A DNA stretch of 64,000 bases from the NCBI GenBank assembly GCA_947561585.1, contig CANNZV010000332.1:372001-436000 (forward strand), written 5' to 3'. The translations under genes and the position numbers were made by a program. Of this stretch, positions 12,901 through 24,185 are shown in pieces. Origin of the DNA: Caprella mutica. Taxonomy: Eukaryota > Arthropoda > Malacostraca > Amphipoda > Caprellidae. Each line of letters opens with the position of its first letter. Within the stretch, counting starts at the first letter, position 1. The notes under the pieces were generated by a model. That model was given only the letters and a program-made list of their open reading frames with translations. It was not told the origin of the DNA and ran no database searches.

Positions 12901-14644
12901 CATTTACATGAATTTCATTTACATGAATTTCATTTACATGAATTTCATTTACATGAATTTCATCTACATGAATTTCATTTACATGAATTTCATTTTCATG
13001 AATTTCATTTACATGAATTTCATTTACATGAATTTCATTTACATGAATTACATGAATTTCATTTACATGAATTTCATTTCCATAAATTTCATTTCCATAA
13101 ATTTCATTTACATACATTTCATTTACATAAATTTCATTTACATACATTTCATTTTTCAATTTATAATATTTGTGTAATTTATAAAATGTGTGAACTAATA
13201 TACATTTCATTTACATAAATTTCATTTACATACATTTTATTTGCATACATTTTATTTGCATACATTTCATTTATATAAATTGTACTTGTATTATACATTT
13301 GTTTATACATGATTTTTTATATACATTTTTTTATATGTTTCTAACAAATTCTTTTTAAATAATTTTTTTTCGCTTATATATTTGCAACATATCTTTTATA
13401 TATATATTGTTTTCAACATATATTTTTTTGTATTTTTTTGGGGGGAAAAACATTAATTTCAATGGGGAAGTACACTTGTATGATTATAAATTAGAGAGAT
13501 TCGAACTGAAAATTAAAAACAACAACGATGCTACCGATTTTTTTTTATCAAATACCTATCGTATAAAATAGTTGTCATGATCGATAAATTTTAACTTTTA
13601 ATTGTTATATTCTTATAGGTATTGTGATGTCGGCTGTCGGCATCGTTTCTCTTCCGAAGTCATCTGAACTGGTGTGCGTACGAACGTCGTGTCGTGTCCG
13701 TTCCGAGGCTTCGTGAGCTTCCGCGTCGTTTCCGATCCGATCAGGTGGGCGACAAGCTTAAACAGTGTTCACATGCCCACCCCTGGTAGACCGAGCACTT
13801 TTCGTAGTAGTAAATGCTATTTCATAAATCTAGAGATGGCTATCAAACAAATATCGAGATAGAGCAGCAAGAATAATTTTGAAAAAGTGGAAGCTTGTAA
13901 GTAAAGAGAATATTAAGAGATTTATAAAATTCGAGTTATTTCTCTCATTATCGACAGCATAATATAAAGACTATCGTGAATAACAGTGATTGTGAGTAAT
14001 AGCTATTGAAGTACATATTTATCAAGACTGAGAGATAATTTACAACTGCGTTGTTTCAATACTGTTTCAAAGAAAATTCTGTGCAATATTTCTCTCACCT
14101 GAGATGAATGTACCATCACAGTGGCTATGGCTGGGTTTGACCTGTTACCCGAGTCGTGAAGATACCTAGCAGTTTGGGCGATGAATGGAATGCAGCCTGA
14201 GGAAAAATATACTTTAAAGTTTAAAAAAAAACATTGAATAAAATATTCCTTTATATCCACAGAAAAAGCTAAAGCTTGTCGCTCACCTGGTTGGATCGAA
14301 AATGCCGCGGAAGCTTCGAATCCTCGGAACGGCCACTGCACAAAGTTCAGACGCACACCAGTTCAAATGAAATCAGAATGGAAACGACGCCGTTCCTAAG
14401 TTTATCTTTCAATCAGTCTTCAATATTTACAAATGAATATCATTTTCACTCCTTTGCCCTTCGATTCGATTACGTTACTACTGTAATCATTGTCTAATAA
14501 TCATAAATAATAACTGAAAATATATTGGATTGATTTATGGCAATGTTAAAAGAAACTATGATATTAGTTAGTGAAAATCATGGATTTACCATAATTAATG
14601 TAACTGGCATCCAATATCTGATTTTGCTTCTTCTGGCAGGGGGC

Positions 14645-14683
<39 letters not shown>

Positions 14684-17600
14684 CTGATGTGGTTCCCCTT
14701 TAAGGCTAATAATTTTCTTTCTAATATCTCCAAACACCGTTCTGCGCATGCTTTGTCTCTCGGACGCATCAGAACTATCAGAAAAACATGCTCCAGAGAT
14801 ATCCGCGTCGTATCCAATTCGATCCGAGCAGGTGGGCGTCAGAACGTTCGAATTTATTGTTTATTTTTCTGAAGCTCCGTCTCCGTTCCGACGCGTCGTT
14901 TCCGATCAGGTGAGCGACAAGATCAAGAGGCTAAAAAGACTTCTCTTTTATATGTAATGTCTCTAATGTGGTAAGATAAGCAACAAAAAAATATCACACT
15001 CCTTCTAAGTGGAAAACTAGGAAGAATCATTCATGCGTGAATTTTATATCAAATTCACGGTTAAACTCAATAGGTGCATATGTATACCAATACCGATAAT
15101 ATGGAACAAATATAGGGTTTTATTTATGACATTTCCCTTACAAACTTAACCCAATTTAGAAAATATATATACTATCTCGACAGACAGATGAAATAGTTTT
15201 GTAGATTTATCCGAAATGAATTGATTTCCTACTTACCACCAAACACAGTGATTCCAAAGAGTGTGAAGACTATAGCCAGTCTGATGAGCACATCTCTCTG
15301 CAGCAAAGACTGCAGCTTCTTTGTGTTTTTGAAGAGCTCATTTTTCTGCTTATAAGCCTCTATCTCCTCATCCACGATAGCCTCAGTACCTCGGATGGTG
15401 AGCAAAATTTTGCGGGCTTCAATTTCTTTGCCTAAAGATAGAATTGGATAAACGTTGATCACAAAACTCAATTCCTATTAAAAAATCATCATTAACTTTT
15501 TTTTGATCTCTGAGATAGTTTCATACTTGAAATATAATGATTTGAAAAAGTATTAAAAAAACTCATCTATGTAACCTTTGACCGTGAGGAAGGTGGGACT
15601 TTCTGGCAACACAAATGCCACTCCTAGCAGGTAAATTACGGGCAGAACTGAGTTTATGAAACAAACGTGGTAGAAGTGAAGCCAGTAAGATGGAACTAAA
15701 CCTAATGTTTGACCTGAAAGAAGAACAGTTTGCTTGTTAAGTAAATGAAAACCTCAAAATTATAGCACTAGTAATGTTTGACAGCATTTGTATGCTTACA
15801 GACAATTTAATTTGTACTCTAAATCTTAAATATTTCACGGTATAGTAGAAAACATTCATGTCTGTTGGTTAGTTTTCTTATGATAATTTGCTTCCACCAC
15901 TCGTTTCACTTTTCCAAATTCAATAGGTGCATTTCAAAAATCTAAAAACAACAATCGAAATTTTGAGAGGAGCATGGAGGAGCGAAACACGTCATGCATG
16001 CAAAATCTTTGAAATCATTGGTTTTCTACCCGGAGGAATCTTTTATTATTCTTCAAAGGGGACCGTTCCCGGAAAAATCGCATAATTTCAAAAAAAATTA
16101 TTGTTCAAATAATTGCTTTATAACCTTTCAATAGTGTGTGCAAAATATCAGAGCTCTAGTGTAACTCTAACCCCCTTCTAAAGAGACGGGGCGACGCGGG
16201 GGTTAGGGAGTCAATATGCACTCTAAAAACGATCTGTCATCAAATTATAATTCGTAATAATTAATAATCTCGCTATATCAGGTACCTAACGTGCCACTAA
16301 TGGCACACACACAAAAGACAAGTAGGCAAAGAAATATGTCTCTGGTCTCAGTCACTCTCTACACCTCATATGAGCAGGATGTAACGTTTCAGATTATCAA
16401 ACTTTAAATAGGATTTTCTAGTAGTTCAAAAAGCTACACATTTTGGTATTCAAAAGCCTAAGGCGCTTACAATTTTGAAGCTAAGGCATTGGGAATTTTG
16501 CATTAGATTTTTCAGGAAATTCTCTCGAAATATTAAATTTTGAAGATTTTTTTTTTCACGAATATTTTTTTATTTCGAAAGCCAATCCGAAAATAAAATT
16601 CGATGGCAGCTATTTTGTAGAGAATCTCATTGAGAATCGAATGCAAATAACCACAATGTCGTAGGTTCAAAATTTTAAACACCTTAGGATTTTTGAAAAA
16701 GGGGTCGAAATTCGTTAAAAATTATAATAACTCGTTTTTTATGGGTCGAATCGAAAAAATGCCACGAACAAAAACGATAGGGAATTCAATTTTATAAGTG
16801 GGTACTAAGTTTCAGAATCGTAGCTTCATTAATAAAAAGTTTTCAAAAACCAGGAACGGTCCCCTTAAAATTCAGATAAAGATATTAGAATATACATCCA
16901 CCTAATATGAGAACTGCAGCACATAGGGCTGTGAAGAGACCTCTGGTGTCGTTATCAGATAACTCAACAACGTAGGCAACTGCAGCTAAGGTACCACTGC
17001 CATAGCCGATACCACCAACAAACCTGGTAAATTCTTGAAACTAAAATATAGAAGTAATCGATTATTTTTACCCTACCATTGAACACTTGCTATTTTGACA
17101 CCATTTTCCATACTCTGGAGGCAGTGTGTCATTTGCAACCAAAAGTAGATATAAAAATCCTACGTCTTGACCCTATAATTATTATAAATTTGTTGTCATG
17201 TATCGTTAGTTAAAACATAAAATATCGCAACGACTATAATGTTTAAACTGCACAATGTGTATATTACCCTAAACTGCAATCTAACATCACTTACCATATT
17301 TTTTCAGTAACTCGTTAAATAATACCTGAATGTTAGACACATCGCAGGGTTGACACAGCAAGCTATTCCAATCCATGATGATAAATTAGCCACTCCCATG
17401 GCTGCAAGTATTTTTCTTCTTCCAAAAATACTCATTCCTACTGCACCGACAATGACACCCACCAGTGCTCCTAAATTATTGAGACTTCCTGGAAGTGATT
17501 TTCTATAAATTAAACAATATCAGTTAGCTCTGTTAAAACTACAAGTATCTAAATGTTATTAGCCAATATACAATGTTGAAATCTGCAGCGACATGCTACT

Positions 17601-18300
17601 TTATCAAACATTTCAATTAAATGTGAAGAATTTGGTTATTCTGATGTCTCAGAGGTTCGTGAAATCAAGTCGTCCGAATTCCAGTTTTAACTCTATTCAT
17701 AAGAAATATGACCACTATCTAATTGAAATAATTTGAAAATATAGTTAAGCTACCGATTCACGGCCAATCAATTAAGTCAGACACTCTGCACTGTTAACGG
17801 TATGACGTACTAACCCATTAGGTCTTTCTGCGTGTCGTTGAAGGTGAGAAAGGTACCGTATATTGTGGAGTTATTCTCCAGGACATCTGGCAAGATTACT
17901 GACGGGAAACTCAGCACTGGCCCCGTCATTGCCATGGCTACCATTTGGAAGAACATTATGTAGAGCTAGATGAAAAAAAGGATTAGGTTTCATTAGTGTT
18001 TATTGGATAGGTAAACACAACTATATCTGTTCCAAAATATATCTTCCGTATCTCTGTATTCCACAATTTGAGTTTATTTCATTAGTTTGTAACAAATTAT
18101 CTTAATAGGTTATAACCAAGAACAGTGTAAATAACAAACAAGCACACAATGCGTATTTGATTACTTACTAATCTTTTTTTAGTACGCAGACCACTCTGTT
18201 TTTCTTGGTGGGGCACCACTATCTTAGGAATTAATTCTTCGGCAGCTGTTTCCCTCATGGGACTGTCTTCCATCGCTACAGATTGGCTATGTTCACTCAT
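9903..18300 (-). CDS. MFS sugar transporter, Tret1-like, copy B (complete, 10 exons, 505 aa)
   Basis: Exons in transcript order: 18169-18300, 17815-17965, 17326-17488, 16902-17023, 15576-15713, 15237-15431, 14099-14196, 11251-11447, 10709-10847, 9903-10085. All introns are GT-AG; the sum is 1518 nt with no stop. The start ATG (18298-18300) opens a 44-residue cytosolic tail (MSEHSQ...). Sugar-porter motifs appear in order: GRRK in the TM2-3 loop, RFVGGIGYG in TM4, PESPTFL after TM6, a charged central loop, KKLGRRG in the TM8-9 loop, and a short C-end VQETVGQQVG close to the family's PET-G-K motif. The usual longer cytosolic C-tail is missing. The role is likely plasma-membrane facilitated uptake of trehalose or hexose; the substrate cannot be read from sequence. 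Intron 7 and intron 4 carry transposon insertions absent from copy C. Confidence 0.93.
12410..13758. mobile_element. PIF/Harbinger-like MITE with TAA target duplication
   Basis: The terminal inverted repeats read AGCTTGTCGCCCACCTGATC at the left and the complement at the right (...CAGGTGGGCGACAAGCT). The flanking TAA at 12407-12409 and 13759-13761 is duplicated. The empty site survives in copy C as CCTAAATACT near 28685. A 3-bp TWA-type duplication is typical of PIF/Harbinger. The 1349-bp interior has no transposase and holds a 15-bp minisatellite. Confidence 0.85.
12800..13290. repeat. 15-bp minisatellite, about 25-30 units
   Basis: The unit is TTTCATTTACATGAA with slow drift toward TTTCATTTACATAAA and CATACATTT at the right. 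Because 15 is a multiple of three, both strands read through as peptide repeats (MNFIY on plus, HVNEI on minus). These frames are by-products. The unit contains TTCAT and ATGAA arms and can form hairpins. It lies inside the MITE at 12410-13758. Confidence 0.92.
14273..14923. mobile_element. Second PIF/Harbinger-like MITE in intron 6 of copy B
   Basis: The ends AGCTTGTCGCTCACCTGG and CAGGTGAGCGACAAGAT match the MITE at 12410-13758. The flanks are TAA (14270-14272) and CAA (14924-14926, a one-base change). Copy C keeps the empty site AAGCTAAGAGGC near 29185. It contains an A-run of about 28 bases at 14651-14680. It is a deletion relative of the larger copy 500 bp away. Confidence 0.82.
16058..16864. 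mobile_element. TIR element in intron 4 of copy B
   Basis: GGGGACCGTTCC at the left and GGAACGGTCCCC at the right form perfect 12-bp inverted ends around about 807 bp. Copy C's intron 4 lacks it (near 30300-30320 the flanks run together), so it arrived after the B/C split or was lost from C. No open transposase frame is seen. The superfamily is undetermined. Confidence 0.75.
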
Positions 18301-19634
18301 ACATAAAATATTTAATTTAAAGTAAATCACCAACCACTTCTAGTATCTTAAGAATGCAAAATATGAATGATTAGATTCTGTATTTTTCAATTTTTCAAAG
18401 GAAAATGAGATCATAAAATAATGGGAATGTGCCTACCTGCCTTTGAGCCAAATGTATCGTTCCCATGGAGTAACAATAGGTTTAATAATGTGTAAAAGAC
18501 AGCTCAGAAGTTCTTGTAAGAATAATAACCTTTTTCTATGTGAAAAGTACTTAGTAAACTAGTCAAGTAAAGACTAGAGATTCTTGTGGTTGGGAAGCCC
18601 TATTAGAATTAGTTAGACTAACCAAGATGTAACAGGCTAATGAAAACACTTGTGGAGAACTCATGTATTCACGGTCTGGAAATACAGGGTAACAGGTCTG
18701 GAAATATGTACAGGGTTGCCCAGCCAAGTGTGAACTAAAATTGATATTCAATTTACAGGATTTCCCAACTACAAAATAACTAGATTTTTTCAGATTTAAA
18801 GTGTATTCATCATAGATAATTAACTCTCTATTTATTTCGTAGAAAAATTTTGTTTACTGCTTTGATGGAAACTTATAACGATATTCTCGAAAGGCATTGC
18901 CGAAACGGAGTATCCTGATTTCTACTCAGGTGAAATGAAACTCTTGATAAATCCAGTGATGTAATACTTAGCCTGAAAGGCAAAAAAAAAAAATAATACA
19001 TTGTACAAGTTTATGATTAACTCAAATAAAATACAGAAATTAATGACTAAAATATGAATCATATATGAAAATAAACATAATTTATAAACTTACAATATAT
19101 AGCACAACTGACGGAAATGGTTAATATATGAGTATGAGGCAATAATAAGTGGTGATATTACGCAAGGAAAACCACACTGCACAGCCTCACCGTTCAATAG
19201 CAAACGACAAATTGAAACTAATTTAGACTCGAAAACACTTGAGAGGTGCACTCTTTATGCAACTGAACAAGTAACAATATATATTAACTAACAGATAATA
19301 TCAACAATACAAATTTATTTATTTATAAGTACTCGAGGCGTTTTTTGGTTAACCATCTTCACGAAAACAGACCTAACTTTTTTATCTTTACTTTGTACAG
19401 TCTCAACAACTTAGAGTCTTAGGCGTTAGACCACTTATTCCGTTTCAGATTTTTTTCTTTAACCAAGAATATACTCATCTTTTCATCTTTGCCAAAAATA
19501 GTTAGCAAGATGTTGAACTCGTCTGTACCTACTTTTACCATAAGCTAGGATATCCTTAGGTGAGAAATAATTAATAGACGGAGAAACCTCCTGTTCCTTA
19601 TGTGTTAATAACGGTGTCCGGAAAACCGCCAGGT
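18301..19634. other. Upstream region of transporter copy B
   Basis: This is the 5' flank of the minus-strand transporter. The first 100 bases or so still resemble the flank of copy C (33860-33960), then the two diverge. No further exon, RNA gene or clear core promoter element was identified. A 5' non-coding exon may lie here, but I cannot place it. Confidence 0.4.
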
Positions 19635-20777
19635 GGAAAACTGCCAGTCACTTACTGGCAATTTAATGACTTTAGTCAATAATAACATTTGAAATTATAA
19701 AAAAAATCCGTTCGCCCTTCGTTAAAGGAGTTAAGGGGACATTCATTTTTATTCAGTATACAAAATAAAAACTATAGTTAAAATATAAGTAGACAAATTT
19801 ATTAGAATTTTTTCAAATACATTATTATATAAATATTACAGAAATAAATCAAATTCAATATAGAAATTAAAGACTAAACTCTTTCTTAGAAACTACTAAG
19901 AGAAGAAACAAAGAATTAATTGTATTAGGGACAGAGTACAATTTCCTTGTTTACACAACGCATCTTTACATTATCGGTTCATAAAGGGTTTAGTGTCAAA
20001 TTAGTTCTTTTTGTGTTATAATTTGATAATTGAACAAGAATTCAAGCTTACTATTCGCTTACACTCATTATAAAAGAAACTCGATCGATGTTAGTGAAAT
20101 ATTTAGAATTTGCAACCCGGAACATATATGATTGTTAAACTAGTATTACCTACCTAATTATTTGTCAATACTTTTCACTCGATCGAATTGGAGTACATTT
20201 TAAATAATAATATTTTTTACATATAAATGAATAGTGTAAAAATGAAGTTGTTGTGTAATTGACATGGAGAATAAAAATGTAAATGTAATAAATATTGAAC
20301 ATACATGTAAGTTGATTAAACATTCACTTAATTTATTGTATAATTTACAATGATATTATTGTGAGAATATCTAACTAGCTGGTAATCAAAAATCAGTACA
20401 CGGGGTTTAACGTTTGTTTCATAACCAAAGGCTATATTGCTGACTTAAATAGGAAATTATAAACGAGGGACTAGCCTATATACATAACTTAACATTTTTT
20501 TTAAATGTACGTGACTTAGTAAATACGTTAAAAATGGTAATTATAACTTCCTTATGTGTACCGAACTTTCATTAACTGGGTGTTTGATAAAGTACCCTTG
20601 TTGAAATATTATTCTCATGTGAATATTAAGTAATTCAAGATCTATATAGTTATTACATACAGTAAAACTGAATGTCCCCTTAACTCCTTAAAGAATTGCG
20701 AAAGACTTTTTATTATAAATTCAAATGTTATTATTGACAAAATCGTTACATTGCCAGTAAGTGACTGGCAGTTTTCC
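19635..20777. mobile_element. Non-autonomous DNA element with long (about 130 bp) inverted ends
   Basis: The left arm starts GGAAAACTGCCAGTCACTT and runs to the GGAGTTAAGGGGACATTCA block near 19750. The right arm is its inverse, from about 20665 to 20777. Arms share ACTGGCAA, TCAATAATAACATTTGAA and AAGGAGTTAAGGGGACATTC. The 0.9-kb interior is very AT-rich, without a transposase. The target duplication is unclear. Confidence 0.85.
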
Positions 20778-20829
20778 GTGTACCGAAAAATTCTATTATT
20801 AGTCACAGAGAAGAAAAAGATCGAAGATG

Positions 20830-21385
20830 CTTCTAAATGAGCTTATTGATGGCATGCAGCCACAAGTTCTCTGGACAGAAGAAAAAGTTTACAACGTGAA
20901 AAGTCATTCACAACAACCAAAATTATCGGATTTGATTTGAATCAAAGATTCAGTGCCTATTGAATGTTGAACTTTTCAAGAGGCAGAAAAAGTGTCAATA
21001 ATGGTTTGGGTAGGGGTGATATCCACAGGTCTCAAAACGCCTTTGATTTTCATTGAATATGTTAAGGGATAAAGTTGTTCCTTCGGTGAAGTGAGGCCCT
21101 CAAAATGAATGAATTACGGTTCAGCAGGATGGAACAAGCACTCACACAGCAATATTGGTCCAATTCTGGTGAAAAACTATTTCAAGTTGTTTTAGCCAAA
21201 GGAGTTATGAATTTGTTCTTCCCAAATTGGAATCCAATGGACTTTTGAATATGGTTCATCTTAGAGCAGAAACCTTTCTATTCAAGTGTGGTTGTTTTAA
21301 AGCAAAAACTAACCAAATATTGGACGAAAACAGATGGTGAACTGGCCACCGTGCCTGCTACATGTGTGATATGTGTAGAATAATT
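20830..21385 (+). pseudogene. Decayed Tc1/mariner-type transposase
   Basis: Translated in pieces, the plus strand gives VMVWVGVISTGLKTPL, QQDGTSTHTA (around a catalytic Asp), and FFPNWNPMDF followed by IWFILEQK. These correspond to the DDE core order of mariner-type transposases, where NxPDLNP-like and W-LE blocks follow the second Asp. Several stops and frameshifts break it, and no ends were found. Confidence 0.75.
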
Positions 21386-21437
21386 GTTGTATGTTATCAA
21401 AAATATGTCTTTCTCTTGCATTTAATTGACCTTTCTA

Positions 21438-22199
21438 CAGGGTGACCCACAAAAAAGTGTACCCAACTTTAAATTGGCTTATTTCAACAACTATTGAAGT
21501 TACAGTTTTCTTTCTGGTATCATTTTATTTGTTGAATCCGTTTCTATCCATACTTAAATTTTAATATATTTTTGTGAATATTACAACGACTTAATTGATA
21601 AGTGGTGTAAATGGTCAGAAAACGGACAATGAAGTAAGTTCAAGCATTAAAAATATCTTTATTAGACAAAATCACCATTAATAAAAACAGATTTTTTTTT
21701 TAGGTTTTAAGAATATTCATATAACTATTCCTTTTATAAAAAATTGACAATCTGGAGAAAAGTGTTTAAATACAATAATGAAGGCACAAGTTTAAATTTG
21801 CTGAATAAAATTGATTTTGTCTTCAAATCGTACTGTCTTCTTGCAACCTGAACAACCCTATAGCTTGTTCAAATTTAAACTTGTGCCTTCATTTTTGTAC
21901 TTGAACACTTTTTTTATATGAATACTCTTAAAACCTGGGAATAAATCTATTTTATTAATGGGGATTTTGTCTAACAAAAATATTTTTAATGTTGAACTTA
22001 CTTCATTGTCTTGTTTCTGACCTCATGCACCGCCAGTCAATTAAGTCGTTGTAATATTCACACAGATAAATAAAAAATTATGAAAATGAAACTGTGAATG
22101 GAAAAGGGTTCAACAAACAAATAAAAGAAAACTGTAACTTCAATATTTATTGATATATACGAATTCAAAATTGGGTACACTTTTTCGTGGGTCACCCTG
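21438..22199. mobile_element. Full-length palindromic (foldback) element with TA duplication
   Basis: The element opens CAGGGTGACCCACAAAAAAG and closes with the complement (CGTGGGTCACCCTG). TA at 21436-21437 and 22200-22201 fits the Tc1/mariner target. The two halves are imperfect inverse copies almost to the centre (for example GAAGGCACAAGTTTAAATTT against its inverse about 90 bp later), so the single strand can fold along its whole 762 bp. Confidence 0.88.
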
Positions 22200-22284
22200 T
22201 ATAACTGAATAACCTTAAATTTTATTTGTGTTAATAGTCATTTCTTAACAGAAAGAGAATTTCTATTATTTCTTTCTAGCTTTA

Positions 22285-22560
22285 GGTCACCAATTCTCGC
22301 AAGAGTTATTTTAAATTTGACAACCATGTCATATACTACTAAGATATAATGTTAGCTATAATTCAATTGGAGTAAATCAGTAATTAACATTCCGTGGTCG
22401 ATAAACTTAGCACCAGACCGGTTGTTACAAAATCGATTGCCATAAGACTGAGTATATTGTACCAATTGTACTTTCACATAAATTTCTTATCTGATGATAG
22501 TAAAAAGATTACAAGCTCTTCATTAGATGCAAGCATAGTAAAAGATAACATGCACTCGAT
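22285..22560. repeat. Duplicated far-upstream block (paired with 35115-35350)
   Basis: The shared string set includes CAATTCTCGCAAG, GACAACCATGTCA, ATACTACTAAG, ACATTC(C/T)GTG, GATAAACTTAGCACC and TAAGACTGAGT. The second copy at 35115-35350 lies at the matching place upstream of transporter copy C. This shows that the duplicated unit reached well past the start codons. Confidence 0.8.
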
Positions 22561-22599
22561 AGAGCGCATACCTTTGCCGCTGCTTTGACTCGTTACCTC

Positions 22600-22990
22600 C
22601 CAAAATCTAAAAAACTGGTAACTGGATAATGATCAATCGTCCCAACAAATTTCTGACAAATCTGTTGAAGGCTTTTTGAGTTATTGAGTTATAAATGGCC
22701 TTGACCTTTATCTTTGACCTTTGGCCCGATTGCTCCCAAAATCTAACAAAACTGTTTCTGCATATTGACCAATCGTTCCACCAAGTTTCATGCAATATGG
22801 TTGAATATTTTTTGAGTTATAAATGACCAAGACCTTGACTTGACCGGATCATTCCCAAAATTCTACCAAAAGATCACTGGACATGGACCAATCGTTTTAC
22901 CAAATTTCAGGCAGTTTGGTTGAACACTTTTTCAGTTATGTGAAATAACAAGATTATAAATAAATAAATAAATGCAGGATAAAATAAAAC
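22600..22990. repeat. Dispersed copy of the tandem TGACCT repeat family
   Basis: Three units of the family seen at 9345-9800, ending in CCTTCCGCAAGTTTGCAAAGG, a short imperfect stem. TTGACCTTTATCTTTGACCT and GACCTTTGGCCCG stretches keep the half-sites. It is not beside a transporter 3' end, so the array belongs to a mobile family. Confidence 0.7.
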
Positions 22991-23008
22991 CTTCCGCAAG
23001 TTTGCAAA

Positions 23009-23337
23009 GGTAATAAATAGAGAAATATACCAGGTACAATATTGGAACATCTGAAAATATTATGAGTTACGTTACACAAAATATTTTTCATTTATTTTAA
23101 ATAAAAATTGTGCTATAATTCAGTTAACTGTGCATTTTCATTGAAATTAACTTACATAAAATTGTTTCATCACGTTTTACACTCTATTCACTTGTACAGT
23201 AATATTCAACTAATAATACTTTTAATATTTGAGAGTACTCTGTGCGACGCCATTTGTTTACATAGTTTCTGGAGAATAGATCAAGTTCACCGTCAATGAA
23301 TTCGAAACTTAGCATACTTCTCTATTTATTTACTATG
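23009..23337. mobile_element. MITE family with TAAATAAATAGAG ends (copy 1)
   Basis: The left end reads AATAAATAGAGAA and the right end TCTCTATTTATTTACTATG. The interior carries TGTTTACATAGTTTCTGGAG and ATCAAGTTCACCGTCAAT, which recur almost unchanged in a second copy in COQ9 intron 5 (53141-53350). Confidence 0.75.
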
Positions 23338-24185
23338 GATGCATGTACTATAAAACATTAAAACTACGCATGTTATTTAAAATATATGTTAAGCCCAAGA
23401 ATAATTCTCAACAAAATTATTTTGAGGATAAATCGAAAAATATTATAATGAAATGTTAGATTTTTTTTTCCTACTAAAGGTAAGTTTTGCATGCAGCGAT
23501 TGCTGCGACGATCATTGCCCTGCTATTAATGATCGTTGGTAGACCATTTTGCATGCAACGATTGCGTCAGTGTTTGTGCAACTGTTGACCAAAAAAGAGA
23601 TAGGGAATATGACTTTGAGTAGTTAACTAGTACCTAGTAATAAACTTCTAATTGAAAATATTTTAGCTGAAGAGATTATGACACTCATCCGCTCGTATTC
23701 ATCTTCTAGTCGCACGACTCTTTGGAGCCAGCAATGATCGCTCGCTACTATACCGATAATCACTCGTTATAGTGTATACGTATAGGTAAATATTCAACAT
23801 TATGAAGAACGGCTGGTTCTCTAACAGGAAGCTGTTTTATTTTTCTGATAGAAAGGTGATAAGGGGTAGTGTTAATTTTTTATGATCGAGGTTGTAAATT
23901 GCCGTTACTTTCATTTATTTGTTTAATTCCTCTTCCTTTACTTCTTTCCATTTCATTACTTCTTTACGGTTGTTAATTAATTATATTTTTTACAAACAGT
24001 CCGAGTGTCACACTAGCGTGAAGTTGTCAATTCAAAATTACAGTAGATATTAATCAAATTCTCGTGAATGCCAGGGATTCCTAGATCTACGAGGGTAAGT
24101 GAAACAATATATTATAATGAATTAAATTCGTTATTGATAAGATTCATGCATGACATTGCACAGTTAAGTTAATCGAGATATTTAT
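23338..24185. other. Intergenic, no gene seen
   Basis: At 23480-23600 the string TTTTGCATGCA(G/A)CGATTG occurs twice about 80 bp apart, with ATGATCGT variants between. Otherwise nothing is recognisable. Confidence 0.4.

Larger units (their letters stand above)
11719..13785. mobile_element. hAT-like non-autonomous element in intron 7 of copy B, with nested insertion
   Basis: The left end CAGACGTGGGCATTCCG and the right end CATGCCCACCCCTG form hAT-type inverted ends. The matching element in copy C spans 27970-28713 without the nested insert. Flanking 8-bp duplications are degraded. Interior sequence is also recognisable in copy A (about 4280-4780), so this insertion predates the duplications. 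Confidence 0.6.

Noticed and set aside
12737..13210. Repeat-peptide frames on both strands as genes
   Set aside because: They are translations of a 15-bp minisatellite within a MITE inside an intron.
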